From positions 62,001-126,000 of the forward strand of contig NZ_JAAXMM010000014.1 of assembly GCF_012276985.1 (NCBI RefSeq): 64,000 nt of DNA, in the 5' to 3' direction. Position 1 is the first letter of the stretch. Each line of letters opens with the position of its first letter. Source of the stretch: Agrobacterium sp. a22-2 (GTDB lineage Bacteria; Pseudomonadota; Alphaproteobacteria; Rhizobiales; Rhizobiaceae). The notes below the pieces were generated by a model, which saw nothing but the letters and a program-made list of their open reading frames with translations, did not search any database and was not told the origin of the DNA. Below, in pieces: positions 8,191 to 15,972 of the stretch. Made by a program: the position numbers and the translations under genes.

Positions 8191-9315
8191 TCACCCCGCC
8201 AGAGCGGCCAGCGGCTCGATGGCCGTCAGTTCGACGCGGCGCTCAAGTGCGATGCCTTGTGCATCGAACAGGTGGCAGTCGGAGGCCTTGACGCCGGTCA
8301 CCAGCGCCGTATCGACCTTGGCAGGCGCCGAGCCTGACAGCAGCGCGCAATAAGGCTCGCCGGTCGGCAGGGCGGCATAGGCGATGGTGTTGATGCCGAG
8401 ACGCTCGATCACCGACGGAATGACGGTGATGTTGAGATCGCCGCTGCCGAGCGCTGTGTGTTCTGGGCGGATGCCGAGCGTCAACGGCTGGCCGACGAGA
8501 TCGGCGCGCGGTTCTACGGGAATGACGACGGACTGGCCGTCGAAGCTGATGGTCACGCCCTCGGGGCCGGCGGCCGTGCAGGTGACGGGCAGGAAATTCA
8601 TTTTCGGATTGCCGATGAAGCCGGCCACGAACAGATTGGCAGGCTTGTGATAAAGCTCCAGCGGCGCGCCGACTTGGGCGATATCGCCGCCATTCAGCAC
8701 GACGATACGGTCGGCCATGGTCATCGCTTCGACCTGGTCATGGGTGACGTAGATCATCGTCGCTTCGAGATCACGATGCAGCTTGGTCAGTTCGATGCGC
8801 ATGTCGGCGCGCAGCGCCGCATCCAGATTGGACAGCGGCTCGTCGAACAGGAAGATTTCCGGTTCGCGCACGATGGCCCGGCCGATGGCGACGCGTTGGC
8901 GCTGGCCACCCGACAACATGCCTGGGCGCTGCTCCAGGCGCTGATCGAGCTTCAGGATTTTGGCGACCCCTTCGACCTTCTCTTTGAGCTTGTCCTCCGG
9001 CATCTTTTCGACGCGCAGCGGAAAAGCGATATTCTCGAACACCGTCATATGCGGATAAAGGGCGTAGGACTGGAAGACCATGGCAATGCCGCGCTTGACC
9101 GGCGGCAAATGGTTCACCCGGTTGCCGTCGATGACGATGTCGCCTTCGGACACATCATCGAGACCGGCGATCATCCGGAGTAGCGTCGACTTGCCGCAAC
9201 CGGACGGGCCGACAAAGACGATGAATTCGCCATCCTTGATGTCGAGCGTCACACCTTTGATGACCTCGAAATGTCCGTAGAACTTGCGGACCTTGTTGAG
9301 ATAGAGCTGACCCAA
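8191..9315 (-). CDS. Sugar ABC transporter ATP-binding protein, UgpC/MsmK type
   Basis: A 374-residue ATPase. It has Walker A FVGPSGCGKSTLLRM, the signature LSGGQRQRVAIGRA, Walker B IFLFDEPLSNLDAALR and the switch YVTHDQVEAM. The last third is the MalK/UgpC regulatory OB-type region (FIGNPKMNFLP onwards). It powers the importer whose other parts lie upstream on the same strand (binding protein 9416-10654, permeases 10690-12431). The roughly 100-base gap after the binding-protein gene contains a stem-loop. This ATPase may also be shared between several sugar importers, as MsmK-type proteins often are. Confidence 0.95.
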   Translation of the reverse strand: MGQLYLNKVRKFYGHFEVIKGVTLDIKDGEFIVFVGPSGCGKSTLLRMIAGLDDVSEGDIVIDGNRVNHLPPVKRGIAMVFQSYALYPHMTVFENIAFPLRVEKMPEDKLKEKVEGVAKILKLDQRLEQRPGMLSGGQRQRVAIGRAIVREPEIFLFDEPLSNLDAALRADMRIELTKLHRDLEATMIYVTHDQVEAMTMADRIVVLNGGDIAQVGAPLELYHKPANLFVAGFIGNPKMNFLPVTCTAAGPEGVTISFDGQSVVIPVEPRADLVGQPLTLGIRPEHTALGSGDLNITVIPSVIERLGINTIAYAALPTGEPYCALLSGSAPAKVDTALVTGVKASDCHLFDAQGIALERRVELTAIEPLAALAG

Positions 9316-9375
9316 GACGTCTGTCTCCCGGCAATCGCGGCAACGATCGGCCTAAACTGGAATGATGGAAAATGT

Positions 9376-9401
9376 GCCGCGGACCCGTTCAGGCCCGCGG
9401 C
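9376..9401 (-). other. Stem-loop between binding-protein and ATPase genes
   Basis: GCCGCGG at 9376-9382 pairs perfectly with CCGCGGC at 9395-9401, and two further base pairs form inside after one mismatch. Read on the minus strand, the stem follows the binding-protein stop codon and is followed by ACATTTTCC, a weak U-containing stretch. It may act as a partial terminator or an mRNA stability element. Confidence 0.45.
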
Positions 9402-9415
9402 TGCAATCACAAGGC

Positions 9416-10654
9416 TTACTTGTATTCCTCGATGGCAGCGGAGGCCTTCTTCAAGGCTTCCTCAGGCGTGGCCTTGTCGGTCACGACCGACTGAACCATC
9501 TCGATCATGGCATTCTGGAAGCCCTTGTAGTCCTTGAACAGGGGCTCCGGACCGCCGAAGGCGATGCCGTCGATGAACGGCTTCCACGACGGATCGGCCT
9601 TGACGAATTCGTCGACCTTGGCAGACGGACGCAGCGGGGTCAGGCCGGCGCCGCCCTGCAGCTCGTATTCGCCCTGCGGACCCGGCGAGGTGATGTACTT
9701 GGCGAATTCCGCCGCCTTTTCCTCGACGCCGGTGCCCTTGAAGATCGCCAGGCTGTCGGTGATGAGCAGCGTGCCTTCGCCCTTGGCGGAGGGGCCGAGC
9801 GGCAGGGCAGCAACACCCCAGTTGATCTTGGTGTCCTTCAGGCGGGCCGCAGCACCGGAACCGGCCTGGATCATGCCGACCTTGCCATCGAGGAAGATGG
9901 CGCGGATTTCGTTCTGCTCGTAGGCAGTCGCCCCTTCGACGGAGTAAGGCGTGATGTCCTTGTAGGCCTGCAGGGCTGCCAGGACTTCAGGGCTGTCCAT
10001 GACGATCTTGTCGCCATCGATGACCTTGCCGTTGTTGGTGTAAACCCAGTGCATGAACTGGTGCATGGTATTGTCGAAGGTCTTGGCGGGCAGACCGTAG
10101 CCGGCAATGCCGGTCTTTTCCTTGATCGCCTTGGCATAGGCGATTTCGTCAGCCCAGGTCTTCGGCGGGGTTTCCGGGTCGAGGCCGGCCTGCTTGAACA
10201 GGTCCTTGTTCCAGTACAGCGCCTTGGTCGAGAAGGCGACCGGTACGCCCCACTGGTTGCCGTCGAAGGTGACGGTATCGACGATGTTCGGATAGTAGCT
10301 CGCCTTCTCCTCATCGGTCATTGGCACCGGAACGATCAGGTCGTTCTCCGCGAATTCCTTCAGGGTACGCGAACCGACATAGGCCATGCCGACCGGATTG
10401 CCGGCCGCGGCAAGCGTGGTCGCCTTGTCCTGGCACTGTTCCCAGCCGACGACTTCAGGCTTGATCTTCCAGCCGGCGTTCTGGCCTTCCCATTCCTTGA
10501 TGTATTTCTCGTGGATCGGGTCGATCTTGTCGCCGCAATAGATCCAGCTGATTTCCTGGTCGGCGGCTTCAGCAACCGTGGCGGTCATGGTGCCGAGGGC
10601 GGTAGAGCCGAGCAAGGCCAGGGCGAAAAGCCCCGTCTTGAAATGTTGTGTCAT
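9416..10654 (-). CDS. Carbohydrate ABC transporter substrate-binding protein
   Basis: A 412-residue periplasmic family 1 sugar-binding protein. It starts MTQHFKTGLFALALLGSTA, a typical Sec signal peptide ending near AEAADQ, followed by a mature domain with EYELQGGAGLTPLRPS near the C-terminus. The start at 10654 has a GGGAG site about 8 bases upstream; the reading frame is open further upstream, but that extension only overlaps the permease gene in another frame. It lies between the permease genes and the ATPase gene on one strand. The neighbours make an N-acetylglucosamine-containing oligosaccharide the best substrate guess. Confidence 0.93.
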   Translation of the reverse strand: MTQHFKTGLFALALLGSTALGTMTATVAEAADQEISWIYCGDKIDPIHEKYIKEWEGQNAGWKIKPEVVGWEQCQDKATTLAAAGNPVGMAYVGSRTLKEFAENDLIVPVPMTDEEKASYYPNIVDTVTFDGNQWGVPVAFSTKALYWNKDLFKQAGLDPETPPKTWADEIAYAKAIKEKTGIAGYGLPAKTFDNTMHQFMHWVYTNNGKVIDGDKIVMDSPEVLAALQAYKDITPYSVEGATAYEQNEIRAIFLDGKVGMIQAGSGAAARLKDTKINWGVAALPLGPSAKGEGTLLITDSLAIFKGTGVEEKAAEFAKYITSPGPQGEYELQGGAGLTPLRPSAKVDEFVKADPSWKPFIDGIAFGGPEPLFKDYKGFQNAMIEMVQSVVTDKATPEEALKKASAAIEEYK

Positions 10655-10689
10655 GTTTAAGCTCCCGTTTTTTCTCTGGTGGTTGACGT

Positions 10690-11553
10690 TTATTGTTTCA
10701 CCGCGCCGGCGGTCAGCCCGCTGACGAGATAGCGTTGCAGGAAGAAGATCGCGATCACGGCCGGCGCAATGCCGACGAAGCTGGCGGCCATGAGTTCGTT
10801 CCAGATCACTTCCTGGCGGCCGAAATACGCAAACAGCCCGACCGGCAGCGGCGCATATTCGGTTTTGGAATTGAAGGTCAGCGCATAGATGAATTGCTGG
10901 GCATAGGACTCGATGAAGGACGAGATGGCGACCACCACGATGCCGGGCATGGCAATCGGAATGATGACGCGGCGCAGCGTATAGAAATAGCTGGCGCCGT
11001 CGACATGGGCCGCCTCGTCCAGTTCGCGCGGGATGCGCTTCATATAGGCGAGCAGCAGCCAGATCCCGGTCGGAATGATAAAGGCGACGCCCGGCACGAT
11101 CATCGCCAGATAGGTGTTGAGCACGCCCATCGAGCGCATCAGCCGGAAGAGCGGGATCAGCAGCACGGCACCGGAAAACATCTTGACCGCGAGAAAGGCG
11201 CCCAGCAGCAGGCCCGCGCCGCGAAACTCGAAGCGGGCGAAGGCATAGGCCGCCGGAACGACGAGCACCAGCACGATGATCGTCACGATGGACGAGATGA
11301 AGAACGAGTTGAAGATATAGCGCGCAAAACCCGGCACGCTCACCCACATGGTGCGATAGGCCTCGAAGGAACCGTTTTCCGGAATGAACCGATAGGGCGA
11401 GGAAAACAGTTGGGCGAGCGGCTTCAACGACACCAGGAAGCCTTCGACGAAGGGCGCCAGCACGAATGTCAGGAAAACCAGGATGCCGGCATAGATGCCG
11501 ATCAGCTCGTACCAGGTGTAACGGTTGATCAGAATGGCGGGTTCTCTCATCAC
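10690..11553 (-). CDS. Carbohydrate ABC transporter permease (MalG type)
   Basis: A 287-residue inner-membrane permease with about six hydrophobic segments, the first at residues 15-38 (IYAGILVFLTFVLAPFVEG). The cytoplasmic coupling loop reads IPRELDEAAHVDGASYF, the EAA motif of MalG-type subunits. Its start overlaps the stop of the partner permease by 4 bases. The binding protein follows 35 bases after its stop. It forms the channel with the permease at 11550-12431. Confidence 0.94.
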   Translation of the reverse strand: MMREPAILINRYTWYELIGIYAGILVFLTFVLAPFVEGFLVSLKPLAQLFSSPYRFIPENGSFEAYRTMWVSVPGFARYIFNSFFISSIVTIIVLVLVVPAAYAFARFEFRGAGLLLGAFLAVKMFSGAVLLIPLFRLMRSMGVLNTYLAMIVPGVAFIIPTGIWLLLAYMKRIPRELDEAAHVDGASYFYTLRRVIIPIAMPGIVVVAISSFIESYAQQFIYALTFNSKTEYAPLPVGLFAYFGRQEVIWNELMAASFVGIAPAVIAIFFLQRYLVSGLTAGAVKQ

Positions 11554-12431
11554 TTGTCTCCGGCGGAAAGGCGGCTGGTCACGCGGAAGTAGCAGACGCA
11601 GAAGATCGACAGGAAGATGCAGATCAGCACGGCGCGGGCGGCTCCTTCGCCATATTTGTTGGAGCCGATCGCCGTCCGGTAGGTGTCGATGATCATCGTC
11701 GTCGTCTCGCCGGTCGGACCGCCGCGGGTGAGGATCCAGATGATGTCGAAGGAATTGAAGGTCGAGATCAGCGACAGCATCGACATAGTGATCATCGACG
11801 GCAGAAGAAGCGGAAGCGTGATGCGGCGGAAGCGATAGAAACGGCCGGCGCCGTCCGTCCAGGCGGCCTCATAGAGATCCTGCGGGATCGCCTGCATGGC
11901 GGCCAGAAGATAAAGCGTGACCATCGGCACGCCGATCCACACGTCGGTGATGACGGTGGCCCAGAAGGCCGTCGACCCCTGCGCCAGGAAGGCGATCGGA
12001 CTATCGACCATGCCGAGGCGCTGCATCATGCCGGAAATCATGCCGAACTGGCCGTTGTACATCCAGCCCCACATGAAGATGCCGATCGCCATGGGCACGA
12101 TCCAGGGCGGCATGGTCAGCACGCGAAACAGCGCCCGGCCCGGGACGGCGGCATTGAGCATCGTCGCCCCAAATGTGCCGATCAGCATCTTGATGGAGAC
12201 AGAGAAGAAGGTCCAGACGAAGGTGCGGATGATGACTTCGGCGAAGGTGGCGTTGAAGATCTTCGAATAATTGTTCCAGCCGACCCAGTTCGTGGTCTTC
12301 TTCAGCGACGCATCGGTAAAGGACAGAATGAAGGTATCGACCAGCGGATAGGCAACGATCGCCACCACATAGAGGAGCGCCGGCGCCAGCAGGATCCAGG
12401 CAAAGATGATGGCGCTTCTGCTGCCTCGCAT
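11550..12431 (-). CDS. Carbohydrate ABC transporter permease (MalF type)
   Basis: A 293-residue membrane protein with an N-terminal hydrophobic segment (IIFAWILLAPALLYVVAIVA) and the EAA-loop sequence IPQDLYEAAWTDGAGRF. It lacks the long periplasmic loop of E. coli MalF, as is usual for CUT1 sugar permeases of this size. A GGGAGG site precedes the ATG. It follows the Gfo/Idh gene by 12 bases, so the whole run from 13625 down to 8191 is probably one operon. Confidence 0.94.
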   Translation of the reverse strand: MRGSRSAIIFAWILLAPALLYVVAIVAYPLVDTFILSFTDASLKKTTNWVGWNNYSKIFNATFAEVIIRTFVWTFFSVSIKMLIGTFGATMLNAAVPGRALFRVLTMPPWIVPMAIGIFMWGWMYNGQFGMISGMMQRLGMVDSPIAFLAQGSTAFWATVITDVWIGVPMVTLYLLAAMQAIPQDLYEAAWTDGAGRFYRFRRITLPLLLPSMITMSMLSLISTFNSFDIIWILTRGGPTGETTTMIIDTYRTAIGSNKYGEGAARAVLICIFLSIFCVCYFRVTSRLSAGDK

Positions 12432-12443
12432 TGCCCGCCTCCC

Positions 12444-13625
12444 TTACGCGGATTTCGCCTGCGGGGCGGCGGCCGTCCCATGCAGAGCGGCATCATACTG
12501 TTCCCAGACCGGCTTCAGGTCGACGACCTTGCGGCCGTGGCGGGCCTGGTCCATGGCCAGCGCCAGAATGCCTGCCTCCAGCGCATCGAGTGCCGAGACC
12601 GGCAGCGGCGCGCCTTGCATCACATGGGCCAGAACGTCTTCCGCCATCTGCTCGTCCGCTCCGTAATGGTGGGACAGCGCCGACGGGGCGGAATAGGTAT
12701 TGGAGATCACCTTCTCATTGGTGCGGGCATTGTGCACATCCATGAAACCGCGCACGAAATCGCCTTCCGCCATGCCCTTGGAGCCGACGACGCAGAAGCG
12801 GCGGAACTGGTCGGGTACATTCAGATTGGTGTGGAAGGTCATCGACACGCCGTTATCGTATTCGACGATCGCGGTCTGGTAGTCGATGATATCGCCGTCG
12901 CTGTCGAAGACCTTGTCGGAGCCCATCCAGCCGCTCGGCTTACGATGGTAGACTTCCATGTCGTTGATGCCGTCGTTGACCGGCGCGTTCGACGGAACAA
13001 AGCTCTTGCGGCCGCCGAAGCTTGCGACATAGCGCGGCCGTGTGCCCACGACGCCATTGTAGAGGTCGAGATCGTGGCAGCATTTTTCCAGCATGAAGCT
13101 GCCGGAATAATGCTCATAGCGCCGCCAGTCGCGCATGAAGAAGGCGCCGTGATAGGGCTCGATATGCTCGGACGCCTCGATCGAGACGATCTCGCCGAGC
13201 TGGCCCTCGGCCTGCGCCTTTTTGAGGTCGCGATAGAGCGGCGAATAGCGCAGGACCAGGCCCACCAGCAGGCGATCGTGGCCATGCTGATGCAGCAATG
13301 CGGCGAGGGCGAAACTTTCCTCGATCGACACGACGATCGGCTTCTCGGTAAACACCGTCAGCCCGGCCTCCAGGCCGATGCGGATATGCTCGAGATGCAG
13401 GTGATTGGGAGAGCCGATCATCAGAAGATCGAAGGTCTCGCCGGCAATCAGCTCTTGCGGAGTGGCATAGACCTTGCCAGCAGAGATACCGAGTTCGGTC
13501 AGGCCTGGCAGACCGGCCGGCGCCGGATCAACATAGCCGACGATCTCGAAATCAGGATCGATGTCCTTCAGCACGCGACCAAGATAGCCGAGACGGAATC
13601 CGAGCCCAATAATGCCGACTTTCAT
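12444..13625 (-). CDS. Gfo/Idh/MocA family oxidoreductase
   Basis: A 393-residue NAD(P)-dependent dehydrogenase. The Rossmann start is MKVGIIGLGFRLGYLG, the substrate-entry motif is FTEKPIVVS (EKP), and a C-terminal mixed sheet domain follows with KCCHDLDLYNGVVG, where the His/Asp residues are typical active-site positions. It is the first gene of the sugar-importer operon, reading away from the GntR regulator. Relatives oxidise or reduce sugars, inositols and amino sugars, so a role in processing the imported sugar is likely, but which carbon is acted on is not visible. Confidence 0.92.
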   Translation of the reverse strand: MKVGIIGLGFRLGYLGRVLKDIDPDFEIVGYVDPAPAGLPGLTELGISAGKVYATPQELIAGETFDLLMIGSPNHLHLEHIRIGLEAGLTVFTEKPIVVSIEESFALAALLHQHGHDRLLVGLVLRYSPLYRDLKKAQAEGQLGEIVSIEASEHIEPYHGAFFMRDWRRYEHYSGSFMLEKCCHDLDLYNGVVGTRPRYVASFGGRKSFVPSNAPVNDGINDMEVYHRKPSGWMGSDKVFDSDGDIIDYQTAIVEYDNGVSMTFHTNLNVPDQFRRFCVVGSKGMAEGDFVRGFMDVHNARTNEKVISNTYSAPSALSHHYGADEQMAEDVLAHVMQGAPLPVSALDALEAGILALAMDQARHGRKVVDLKPVWEQYDAALHGTAAAPQAKSA

Positions 13626-14068
13626 ACTGCCAGTTCCCTGTTTTTTCGTAATTTATTTTCGCAGACTGTTGGAATTTTCAAACTTCGTCAACTGAAAATC
13701 CAAATTCAGCCGCGCGCATGAAAACCATTTTCATAACTTAACGCAACTCGCCCCGCAGCGCGGCCCTCGATCGCCAGGCGCTTCCCGGCGCCCCGGTCGA
13801 CAAGGCGAGACCCGAACCCTACCGAGCGCCAAGACCGAAGGACTGCCATACGGCCCCACGCCTTCAGCCACGCATTACAGAAACAATACCAAAAAAATGC
13901 CAATCGTCCAGAAAGATTCGTTAACACTCTAAAAATTTTTCAGGCAACGCTAAAAATGGCCGGTCGACGGTCACTTACGGTTAAATTAGATCACCTTCCT
14001 GAAAAATATTTGCCTTTTTGGTATCGTGTTGGTATCGTCCAAAAAAATCAACCGCGGAGGATCCGGAT
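13626..14068. promoter_or_regulatory. Long divergent regulatory region between sugar-importer operon and GntR/nag operon
   Basis: This non-coding stretch is much more AT-rich than its surroundings. It contains an inverted repeat ATGAAAA-CCA-TTTTCAT at 13718-13734, a spaced pair TTTTCA (13676-13681) and TGAAAA (13693-13698), a TTGGTAT half-site on the minus strand at 13886-13892, and a tandem TTGGTATCGT repeat at 14018-14038. Promoters for the two divergent operons must lie here. I could not assign -35/-10 pairs with confidence. Confidence 0.55.
14018..14038 (+). promoter_or_regulatory. Tandem TTGGTATCGT repeat, candidate GntR/NagR-type operator
   Basis: TTGGTATCGT occurs at 14018-14027 and again at 14029-14038, a perfect 10-base direct repeat with an 11-base period (one helical turn). 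The TGGTAT core resembles half-sites of GntR/HutC regulators of GlcNAc genes. A third copy of TTGGTAT lies in inverted orientation at 13886-13892. It sits just upstream of the regulator transcript, so autoregulation is likely. Confidence 0.5.
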
Positions 14069-14170
14069 ATGGAAGGCAGGCAGAACCGACCATTCGTTAA
14101 CGATTCCGGGCCGATAGCCAGCACGGTCGATGATGCCCTCCACTGCACGGCCAGCCGGAGATGCCGGTGA
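14069..14170 (+). CDS. Possible 33-residue leader ORF coupled to the GntR gene
   Basis: An ATG at 14069 follows a consensus GGAGG (14056-14060) by 8 bases and opens a 33-codon frame (MEGRQNRPFVNDSGPIAST at its start) that stops at TGA 14168-14170. That stop overlaps the GTG at 14167 as GTGA, the geometry of translational coupling. The peptide has no recognisable domain. It has the best ribosome binding site in this region, while the GntR gene itself has only a weak one. It may be a leader peptide, or only a ribosome loading site. No expression evidence is available. Confidence 0.4.
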   Translation: MEGRQNRPFVNDSGPIASTVDDALHCTASRRCR

Positions 14171-14919
14171 GCGATGCGCTGCTTCTGTCCCGTCTTCAGA
14201 CCGCAGGCGGCGGGCCGCTTTACGTCAAACTGAAACACGCCATCGAGGATGCGGTGCGCAGCGGCCGGCTGAAGCATGGCGACGCCCTGCCGGCCGAGCG
14301 GGACATTGCGGACGACGCAGCCATCAGCCGGGTCACCGTGCGCAAGGCGATCGACGACTTGGTGCAGGACGGCTTGCTTGTGCGCCGTCGCGGCTCGGGC
14401 ACATTCGTCGTCAAGCCCGTACCCCGCATGCAGCAGCCGCTGACGCAATTGACCTCGTTTACCGAGGACATGCGCCGTCGCGGCATGGTGGCCAGTTCGC
14501 GCTGGCTGGAGCGCGGCCTGTTCTATCCGACGCCGGAAGAAACCATGATGCTCGGGCTTGGCGGCACGGCGCAGGTGGCGCGCATCCTGCGCGTCCGGCT
14601 CGCCAACGACCTGCCGATCGCACTGGAGCGCACCAGCCTGCCGGACGATATCCTGAGCGATCCGCAGATCATCGAGGATTCGCTCTATCAGGCACTGGCC
14701 GCTCAAGACATCCGGCCGGTCCGCGCCAACCAGCGCATTTCCGCCTGCCTTCTGACGGAAGAGGAAACCGTGCTGCTCGGCGTTCCGCCGGGCTCGGCCG
14801 CCCTGTCGGTGCAGCGCATCGCCTATCTCGACACCGGCCGGGTGATGGAGGTGTCGCGGGCGCTTTATCGCAGCGATGCCTATGACCTCGTCGCAGAACT
14901 GACCATCGGATCTCCGTAA
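14167..14919 (+). CDS. GntR/HutC family transcriptional regulator with UTRA domain
   Basis: About 250 residues. The winged helix at the N-terminus reads LYVKLKHAIEDAVRSG, then AISRVTVRKAIDDLVQDGLL and RRRGSGTFV. The C-terminal UTRA ligand domain contains PLTQLTSFTEDMRRRG and ends YRSDAYDLVAEL. This is the architecture of NagR/DasR-type amino-sugar regulators, and the SIS, nagA and kinase genes follow directly. I place the start at GTG 14167, with GGAG 6 bases upstream; the ATG at 14161 would leave no spacing to that site. Likely ligands are GlcN-6-P or GlcNAc-6-P (inference from family and neighbours). Confidence 0.92.
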   Translation: MSDALLLSRLQTAGGGPLYVKLKHAIEDAVRSGRLKHGDALPAERDIADDAAISRVTVRKAIDDLVQDGLLVRRRGSGTFVVKPVPRMQQPLTQLTSFTEDMRRRGMVASSRWLERGLFYPTPEETMMLGLGGTAQVARILRVRLANDLPIALERTSLPDDILSDPQIIEDSLYQALAAQDIRPVRANQRISACLLTEEETVLLGVPPGSAALSVQRIAYLDTGRVMEVSRALYRSDAYDLVAELTIGSP

Positions 14920-14949
14920 TTCTCTCCTTCCTTCCAGAAAGCCTTTTCA

Positions 14950-15972
14950 ATGCCCACAACCATGCGACAGGAAATCGACGAGATCCCGCAGGCCGCCGCC
15001 CGTCTGCTCGACCAATCGGCCGCCGCGATCCGCCAGGCAGGTGCCGCGCTGCGAGCGCGCGATCCGAATGTCGTCGTCACGGTCGCCCGCGGCTCCTCCG
15101 ATCATGCCGCGCACTTTCTCAAATACGCGATCGAGCTGCAGTTCGGCATTCCCGTCGCCTCGCTCGGGCCGTCGCTTGCCTCGATCTACGAGACGCCTCT
15201 GCGGCTCGAACGGGCCGCCGCCATCGCCGTCTCGCAGTCCGGCGCCAGCCCGGATATCGTCGCGATGACCCATGCAGCCCGCGAAGGTGGCGCGCTGACG
15301 CTGGCGCTGGTCAACACCCTGCCCTCGCCGCTCGGCAATGCCGCTACGCTTGCGATCGACATCAAGGCCGGACCGGAAATCGCTGTCGCCGCCACCAAGA
15401 GCTTCGTCAACTCCGCCGCCGCCGGCCTTGCGATCCTCGCCGAATGGAGCCAGGATCAGGCCTTGCTTTCTGCCGTCGCCGCTTTGCCCGATCATCTGTC
15501 GGCAGCGCTTGCGCTGGACTGGAGCGCCCTGGTCGCCCCCCTGACCTCGGCACAATCCCTCTACATGCTGGGCCGAGGTCCGGCGCTGGCGATTGCCGCC
15601 GAAGCGGCGCTGAAATGCAAGGAAACCTGCGAGCTGCATGCCGAGGCCTATTCCTCGGCCGAGGTGCTGCACGGCCCGGTCTCGCTGGTGGCGCCGGCCT
15701 TCCCGGTTCTGGCCTTCGCCGCCCGCGACAAAGCGGAAGCCTCGGTCGCCGAAATCGCCTCCAGCCTGGCCGCCAAGAATGCCGATATCTACATTACTTC
15801 GGCAAAAGGCGCCGGCGTCACCCACCTGCCGCATATCGCCACGGGCCATGCCTTTACCGATGCGCTGGCGCTGATCGTGCCCTATTACGGCATGGTCGAA
15901 CAGCTGTCGCGCGCTCGCGGGTTCAATCCGGATGCGCCAGTGGCTTTGAAGAAGGTAACAGAGACCAAATGA
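14950..15972 (+). CDS. SIS-domain protein, GlmS-related glucosamine-6-phosphate deaminase (NagB-II type)
   Basis: A 340-residue protein with two SIS repeats. Motifs are VARGSSDHAAHF, VSQSGASPDIVAM and AATKSFVNS in the first, and LGRGPALAIAAEAALKCKE with AEVLHGPVSLV in the second. It corresponds to the isomerase half of GlmS without the glutaminase domain, a pattern seen in NagB-II deaminases that convert GlcN-6-P to Fru-6-P. No conventional nagB is seen in the window, so this protein probably fills that step. Its stop overlaps the nagA start (ATGA). Confidence 0.88.
   Translation: MPTTMRQEIDEIPQAAARLLDQSAAAIRQAGAALRARDPNVVVTVARGSSDHAAHFLKYAIELQFGIPVASLGPSLASIYETPLRLERAAAIAVSQSGASPDIVAMTHAAREGGALTLALVNTLPSPLGNAATLAIDIKAGPEIAVAATKSFVNSAAAGLAILAEWSQDQALLSAVAALPDHLSAALALDWSALVAPLTSAQSLYMLGRGPALAIAAEAALKCKETCELHAEAYSSAEVLHGPVSLVAPAFPVLAFAARDKAEASVAEIASSLAAKNADIYITSAKGAGVTHLPHIATGHAFTDALALIVPYYGMVEQLSRARGFNPDAPVALKKVTETK

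Noticed and set aside
9416..11347. Open frame of 643 codons covering the binding-protein gene and running into the permease gene
   Set aside because: Only the part from 10654 has a signal peptide and ribosome binding site; the upstream part is an out-of-frame shadow of the permease gene.
14069..14170. Idea that 14069 is the true GntR start disrupted by a frameshift
   Set aside because: The encoded residues do not resemble a GntR N-terminus and the winged helix is complete from 14167.
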